The translations under genes and the position numbers were made by a program. 64,000 nt of DNA from Rhizophagus irregularis (Eukaryota; Glomeromycota; Glomeromycetes; Glomerales; Glomeraceae). The notes below the pieces were generated by a model. The model did not search any database, was not told the DNA's origin, and saw nothing but the letters and a program-made list of their open reading frames with translations. Positions 57,516 to 64,000 of this stretch are shown piece after piece. The stretch lies in the NCBI RefSeq assembly GCF_026210795.1, contig NC_089444.1, positions 1,540,501 to 1,604,500 on the forward strand, given 5' to 3'. The first letter of the stretch is position 1; each line of letters begins with the position of its first letter.

Positions 57516-58123
57516 ATACATGAAGTTGAAATTAAAGTCCAAAAGTAGAAATATTTTGACTTGAAAAGGTCAAAAGTCAAAATTAAAGTCGAAATGGTCA
57601 AAATTACATCATAGTCATGTGATTTTTATAATTATAATTTAATATAAAATTTTAAACGTGAATAACTCCGTCAATATTGATGCTACAAATATGAAATACA
57701 TATCATTGGAATCCTCTCGATGAGCTGAATCCAACCGCGTAAAGATCATAAAATTGAATCACTGGATGCGGAGATCATTAACTTTGAATTTTAAAATTAT
57801 TATTTGCTATAAAAATTATAAGACTATTTTATACCAAATTTTAAACGTGAATAACTCTGTCAATATTGATGCTACAAATATAAAATACATATCATTGGAA
57901 TCCTCTCAATGAGCTGAATCCAACCATATAAAAATTATAAAAATCGAATTACTGGATGTGGAGTTCGTTAACTTTGAATTTTAATATTATTGTTTACTAT
58001 AAAATCATATGACTATGACGTAATTTTGACCATTTCGACTTTTGGAGGGGCTCAAGTCAAAATCATTTCGACCATTTTGACCATTTCAGAGGTCAAAATT
58101 AACCAATTTTAGTTTCATGTATA
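57516..58123. repeat. Inverted-repeat element enclosing a 190-bp tandem duplication
   Basis: Outer arms TATACATGAAGTTGAAATT (left) and TTTCATGTATAA (right) are complementary, and GGTCAAAATTACATCATAGT on the left mirrors ACTATGACGTAATTTTGACC on the right. Between them TTTTAAACGTGAATAACTC starts two direct copies of about 190 bp (57650 and 57839), both with GATGCTACAAATAT and CATATCATTGGAATCCTCTC. Confidence 0.75.
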
Positions 58124-59275
58124 ATTATGGTATATTAATATGTACAATTAGACTATATATTTCTAGTATCCTAACTATTCTCTACTAGTATTTTTATAAA
58201 AGCCTTTGAAAGATTTATAATCTTAGTTACTATATATAAATTCCTATTTTAGTAGTTATTCTATATAAATACTACTATTTCAAGTTTTTATATATCAATT
58301 TTAAAATGATCTTCACAATCATTAATAATTAAATTTATCATATATAATATCAGTAAATCTGAAATACTTAAATTTCATGATTTTTTAATAAAAAAAATAA
58401 CAGTATCTAATGATTGAACCTTTTAATGAATTAATATTGCTTTTTTTTATTAGTTAAATCTAAAGTTAAACTTATTAAATTGAAAACAACTAGCTTGTTT
58501 AATATTAAATTAAGCTATTAAAAATATTGAAAGTATATGTAAAAAAAAGTTAAATCAAATGTATAAATAAACTAATATTACTCTTTCATAGAGATGAGAA
58601 AGGTCCAAACAGAGCAATTTTGACTAGTTCTGAAACTGATTCTAATTTTAGCAGATTTTGAATTTGAAACACTCTAAAAACTGTTTCAAAAATCAAATTA
58701 GAACTGGCTACAAACTGGTTTAAAGGAATCACTTCAAATCAGATTATTATCAAAAATTATAACGAGCACAGATTAACCATCATTTGATGACCAATCAAAA
58801 TTTTCTTATTGATTTTTATCATATACTCTACTTGTGTCTTAAATTTGATGCATGTAGCTCATATTTTACTTAATGAGAACTGAAGCAAAATTGATAAAAA
58901 ACTGAAATAGAACTGACAAATCAATTCCCATTCCTAGTTTTTCATTTAATAGTTAGAAAAATATTATGAATCAAAAATTACTTAAAATTATAATTGTTTT
59001 ACTTTTTAAAGAAATTTTGGTATAGAAAGTAATAGATATAAGTGGTTAAAAAAAACATGTAATTGATGTTATATTGCATGTTAAAAAAATGTAAGAAATT
59101 TAAAAAAAAAGTTAATTAAAGTAATAATAGTTATAAGCAATAGTGCTGCAGTATATATTTTAGCATGGTAAGTCTATTTTTTATTATTACTTATAAAGTA
59201 TCAAGAAATATCTATTATTATTTTTATATTGTATTAATTATTACATCTTAATAAAAACTGTTTTTTTTATCAGAT

Positions 59276-59521
59276 TTAAGGTTGCTTGTCTAAACCTCTT
59301 CAAAATCCTATGATTAGTTTCGTCAAAATTTTACTATAGATTTATTATAGTTTCAGCAGAGTTTCAGCAGTTTCAGCATTTATAATAAGTTTCGGCAGTT
59401 TCGCCTTTCTCCAAAGTTTCGCCAGTTTTTTAATATAACTTTAATATAGTTTCAGCAGAATTTCGCTTTTTGGTGAAACGCCATCTTGCCTAAATCCCTA
59501 AGTTTCGGCAAGCAACCTTAA
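59276..59521. mobile_element. Short MITE flanked by TTAA
   Basis: TTAA at 59276-59279 is followed by GGTTGCTTGTC. The right end GGCAAGCAACC is followed by TTAA at 59518-59521. TTAA duplication with inverted termini is the hallmark of piggyBac-type elements, although termini here start GG. The interior has GTTTCAGCAG repeats and no coding. Confidence 0.6.
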
Positions 59522-59598
59522 TCAGGTTATTAAATACATATAACATATTAAATTATAATTTTAAATTTTAATAATATTTTATAGAAAATTTCTAAGTT

Positions 59599-59834
59599 TA
59601 CACAGGGTGTTTGTACACAGGTCATATAAATATAATTTTTAATAGACTAATTTTTTATTTTTTAATTTGAATTGAATGCTACCAACATTATACTCTTTTA
59701 CTTTTTATTCTTAAAATATTACAGATAAATATATGTATTTTCATCTGCTCTGCAAGTTTACTTAAGGCATTAAAGAAAGTTTTGAATGCCGTTTTTAATC
59801 TACTAATATGACCCGTGTTTAAACACCCTGTGTA
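59599..59834. mobile_element. 232-bp MITE with TA target duplication
   Basis: CACAGGGTGTTTGTACACAG (from 59601) is mirrored by GTGTTTAAACACCCTGTG (to 59832), and the following GGTCATAT by ATATGACC. TA flanks both ends. This fits a Tc1/mariner-derived non-autonomous element. Confidence 0.75.
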
Positions 59835-60092
59835 CAAATAGAAATTGCTTATTTTATATCAATTTAAATATTAATTTCATCTTAAATACTCAATGTATTT
59901 TTTTACTATGTTTTATATATCAATGCAATTTAGCAGTCAAAGAAATTTTTAAGGAATCTAGTCTTTTAGTAAATATATTTACTAATACTGTTAATTAGTT
60001 CTTTATTTTAATCAAAATATTTAAAGAAAATTTTATTTAAAATATTATATTAATAAAATCTGAAAACACAAAATGAAATTCTTACTACTATT

Positions 60093-61254
60093 TACTGGTA
60101 AAAAAATGATCTATTCTATACATATCTTACACATATCTTATACATATCAGGTATTTAAAATGTAGAAAATTTTATACAAATAACATACATATTATACACA
60201 TATTAGGTATTTATATACACCCACCTGTCAAAAGTATCTGGACACCTCTAAAAAATGACCATTAAATCACATTATTTCGACGTCCAGATCAGAATTTAAT
60301 GATTTATGATTCATTGGATTCATCTAATTGAGACGCATCTAACTGCAGTATTTCAAGTCTGTAAGTTCAATAGATCAGAAGTTATTGCTGAATGTCTAAA
60401 AATAGTAAAATGCAAATAACTTTTGATCTATCAATTCTAGAGACGTGAAAATAATAGATACCATGTATCTTAACAAGACAAATCTAATGAATCATATTTC
60501 ATCTTTCTAAGTTCAATAGAGAAGAAAATGTTTTGAAATTTGTATATGTCAAATTTTTAAAAGTGAATAATGAATTATTTGCATTTTACTGTTGAGAATA
60601 ACATCTGATCCATCAAATTTAGAGACATAAAAACACTGTAATTAGATGCATCTTGATAATATGAATTCATTGAATCATAAATAATTAGATTCTGTTCACT
60701 GGTTATTGAAATAATGTGATTAAACTTTATGAAGTAATTCATTTTTTATCTTTAAAACTTTAGCAAATACAAATTTCACAACGTTTTCTTCCCTATTAAA
60801 CTTAGAATGATGAAATATGATTCATTAGATTTATCTTGTTAAGGTACATTGTATCTATTATTTTCATGTCTCTAGAATTGATGGATCAAAAGTTATTTGC
60901 ATTTTACTGTTTTTAGACATTCAGCAATAACTTCTGATCTATTGAACTTACAGACTTGAAAATACTGCGGTTAGATGCGTCTCAATTAGACGAATCCAAT
61001 GAATCATAAATCGTTAAATTCTGATCACTAGACGTTGAAATAATGTGATTTAATGGTCATTTTTTAAAAGTGTCCAGATATTTTTGGCAGGTGGGTGTAT
61101 ATCATATACCTATCAGATATCTGATATGTATATGATATATATATAAATACCCAATGTGTATATAATATGTGTATTATTTGTATAAGATTTTTTACATTTT
61201 GAGTACCTGATATATGTAAAATATGTGTAGGATAGATCATTTTTTTACCAGTGT
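60093..61254. mobile_element. Outer inverted-repeat element carrying another element inside
   Basis: The left arm begins CTGGTAAAAAAATGATCTAT and runs about 120 bp through TATCAGGTATTTAAAATGTA and TATACAAATAA. The right arm is its diverged complement, ending ATCATTTTTTTACCAG. The arms are interrupted at 60214-61101 by a second foldback element. Confidence 0.7.
60216..61099. mobile_element. Foldback Tc1/mariner-like element (884 bp) with very long arms and TA duplication
   Basis: Ends TACACCCACCTG and CAGGTGGGTGTA are flanked by TA (60214-60215 and 61100-61101). The inverted arms extend over 300 bp each. For example, CAAAAGTATCTGGACACCTC on the left mirrors GTGTCCAGATATTTTTG on the right. The centre (60585-60720) carries a third, diverged copy of the arm sequence (ATAACATCTGATCCATCAAA; ATTGAAATAATGTGATTAAA). 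No transposase frame. Confidence 0.85.
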
Positions 61255-61864
61255 ATTGTTATAAAAGTAAATAAGTTTTTATTACTTAATATATAGACGA
61301 TCATGATAAATCAGATCTTTAATAAACTGGATTTGGTATTAATTCAGATTTTTCTTTTAGAACCAAATCTGTCATATTAAAACAATTGTGATATACCAGA
61401 AAAATTAGAAATAAACACAGTAAAATTATACATTACACCAATTTTTTTGATTACATTATAAAAGGACTTTTTGATAATTCTGATAAGCATGTAGTATAAT
61501 GGCTTAATATAGCTTTAAATAAAAGCAAGACAAGAAAATTTGAAGATTGCATAAAATAACCAGATTTTATAATTTCCGTTATTCAGACCAATATCACTAT
61601 ATTTGTAAGCAAAATTAGTTTTCTGTCAAAGAAAGAGGCTGTATATAAGAATTGTGATGATTTTATTCACTTGGATGTATTTATGAAGAATATGTTAAAC
61701 TCATTTATTGACAAGAGTGTAGATATAAAAGTGTTAGACTTTTAATGCATTGGTAAAAAAATTAGTATCATTTTTTTCTTATTTTATTCTTTAACACTTT
61801 TTGATTATTTATAGATTATAAAATTAATTATCATATCATAAATCTTGTTCAAAAAATATATACT

Positions 61865-62532
61865 ATGATTAATATTAGACAAGTATCAATTCCAGCATCC
61901 TTAAAAAATATGTCATCATTTATAGATAGTATAGAATTATCATTAGGAATACAAGATATTTTTCATGAATCATATGAAAATTTCTATGCCAGACTTTATA
62001 ATTCAGGATTGTTAATAAAAAAGACAACATTCAAACAAGATACCCTTTGCATTCCAAAGTTTTAAAGTTTTAAAAGTTGATTAGCAAGATATATAATATT
62101 AATAGACCCTGTTCATTTTGGTTTAAACATTTCTAGTATATTTAAGTACACATAAAATAAAAATTTATTATTATACTAATAGGCTTATTTCTACTAATTT
62201 TATGGTACTAAAAGTCTATACTTGACAATAAAAATGTAACTCTTAAAAATCTTTCAACTTTTTAAAAAGAAAATACAATTTAGAAAAAATAGCATTAAGC
62301 AGATTTGTGAAGTGGATAAAAGTCTGGATCCACTTACCATTAAGTGTTTGCAGATTGGGTGGTAATTATAGATCAGATTATGCTTGTGCATTTTTACATG
62401 TATTTTATTTCCGATCTGAATCAGATTATCCTACTTTACAAGAAAAATTCATATATTAAATCTTTGCAAGAAGACATAATAAATAATAATAAAAATAAAT
62501 TTGGGTTGCTTGAAGCATTATCTAACCATTGA
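61865..62532 (+). pseudogene. Possible remnant of an unrecognised protein
   Basis: Two frames, 61865-62065 (MINIRQVSIPASLKNMSSFI; NFYARLYNSGLLIKK) and 62344-62532 (FISDLNQIILLYKKNSYIKS), have protein-like composition on the same strand with stops between. No family recognised. May be an old transposon or gene fragment. Confidence 0.2.
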
Positions 62533-63429
62533 TAGTTTTGCAAGCTCAAATGGGAAAGAGCCATGTAAATTTCCATTAGTTTATGAATCTATAAAGTATT
62601 GAATTTACAGTGTTGTAATCCATCAACAACAACTTGAAGGTTTATTTAATCGCTATGACATTAAGGTAGATCCAAATATGAGTGCAGAGCTTCAACAAGT
62701 ATGACATCAGATTTCTGGTTTAGATGGTGGAATTGAAAAATAACACAAGATAATCTTCACCATATTTGAAAAGAAATGAATTCTAATAGTAGTGAAGAGT
62801 TGGAAAATGAACAAGCACAAGATATTTTGAACAGTTTTCTTATCTGGCAGAAATAAATGAAATTGATAAATTTTAAAGAAAAATGTCTAAAGAATTACAT
62901 TTAATATTGTCAAAAGTTATAAAGTCTATAAAGAATTTAAGAAATTAAATTTTTTGCGAGAGCAATTTTAATTAATAATTTATTAATAAATGAAAGTTTC
63001 GAAATTTTGCATTCACTAATGATTTTTACTATATGACTTGCACTATGTTTGTGATCAGCATGATATTAGACACCCCAGGATCACATGATATAGAATCAGC
63101 TCAGAAAATTGAAACAAATTGTCGACTCATATATACTATTTTTTTTGCGAAACATTATTGGTGGAAAATGTAATGTACAACTTTTTGCGAAAAAAAATAC
63201 CAATGCAGTATCATGTGATATACGCGAAGAAACTTACTCTATCATATTATTAATCTATAGCGATTCCCATTTGTTATGCATCCATATGATATGTTAAAAA
63301 ACTACTATTATTATTTATGCGATTACAGAAAAGCATAATATTATGATTCGGAACTAGCCATGATAAATGAGGAATAAAATTCTAACTCAATTTTACCCGT
63401 TTCTCTGCATCTTTCATTTCATGAAATAA

Positions 63430-64000
63430 CTCATTGATTATTCTGCACAGCTTTTTAATACAGGTCATCATAAGTTAACACTGCATTGTTGATAGGTATT
63501 ACATCAGGCATTGGTTCGCATATATAAACATCAACCTTCCCATCACGGTTTTGAATAACCCTTGTTATTACCCATTCGACGCCTGGTATTAGGGATATAA
63601 AAGGAGTTAGTATACACTTTTCCCATTGATTCCTACAAATTTTGTTTCATGAGCATACCGGTTGAAATAATGCAATACATATCGTCTTCGTCCAAATTGG
63701 CATCAGTAAAAGTGCGTTTTTTGGTATTGAGTTGCATAGATGCATGTGCCTGTACGGTGCTCTGACCAATTCCCCAGCTAATGTCATTTCTTTTCGCTTC
63801 AGTCACGCAGATAATAATATTGCCTATCTTTATAATCCAATCAACAGGCCCTTTACCATGAGTACCGGTGACTTGCTCTTCAGGATATATCTTTACAAGA
63901 CCCCGGAAGTTTGATGCTACACCATAAATAATTGAAGAAATAAATTCACGACGGGTGGCCTCATTTACGTCGGCCCTGATGGGTCGTGATACCGTATGCT
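63430..64000 (-). pseudogene. Crinkler-type / PD-(D/E)XK-like nuclease domain, broken and cut by the window end
   Basis: Minus strand from the window edge: RADVNEATRREFISSIIYGV, then ASNFRGLVKIYPEEQVTG, GKGPVDWIIKIGNIIICVTE with AKR next, WGIGQSTVQAHASMQL and DANLDEDDMYCIISTG. The aspartate of PVDW and the V-T-E-A-K strand match the D...E-x-K core of PD-(D/E)XK nucleases, and the G-x-G-Q helix follows. After a stop (near 63645) another frame continues LIPGVEWVITRVIQNRDGKV and VYICEPMPDVIPINNAVLTY, the rest of the same domain, then more stops. I recall this domain from Rhizophagus CRN-like proteins. The upstream part lies outside the window. Confidence 0.55.

Overview
The window is eukaryotic nuclear DNA. 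It is extremely A/T rich and its genes are split by many short GT-AG introns. Several decayed genes match families I know as expanded in arbuscular mycorrhizal fungi: a Crinkler N-terminal domain, a Uma2-like nuclease and other PD-(D/E)XK-like nuclease families. A Glomeromycotina genome, most likely Rhizophagus or a close relative, is the best guess. The assignment rests on remembered protein families and composition, not on a search.

Layout. 1-4.1 kb is a graveyard: a broken copy of prolyl oligopeptidase exon 1, a Uma2-like nuclease pseudogene and a Crinkler N-terminal fragment. 4.1-18.4 kb is a dense housekeeping block: squalene synthase (ERG9, -), prolyl oligopeptidase (+), a Gef1-type CLC transporter (-), an STB6-like protein (+) and the cytochrome oxidase assembly factor PET117 (-). 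Two pairs are divergently transcribed from short shared promoters. A tRNA-Ala(AGC) follows at 19.4 kb. 19.8-24.4 kb is an accessory island with three decayed genes, two of them nuclease-like and one joining a Myb/SANT-like head to a nuclease-like core, plus a compact cluster of GCAA-loop hairpins. 25-30.5 kb carries SIL1 (ER co-chaperone) and DNA polymerase lambda. 

From 30.5 kb onward genes are sparse: a HAD-family protein at 38 kb with an altered motif III, an isoprenylcysteine methyltransferase-like membrane protein at 46-47 kb with a repetitive insertion, and an orphan 111-residue protein at 49 kb. Between them lie a three-copy tandem repeat of about 620-710 bp (41.2-43.2 kb), minisatellites and long A/T-rich tracts. 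54.7-61.3 kb is a nest of inverted-repeat elements: a near-perfect 221-bp-arm palindrome, TA-flanked and TTAA-flanked MITEs, and one foldback element inserted inside another. The right edge (63.4-64 kb) holds another decayed nuclease, cut by the window end.

The intact genes are ordinary cell functions (sterol synthesis, peptide processing, organelle ion transport, respiratory-chain assembly, ER folding, DNA repair) and do not form one pathway. The unusual content is the group of broken nuclease-like and effector-like genes lying among non-autonomous transposons.
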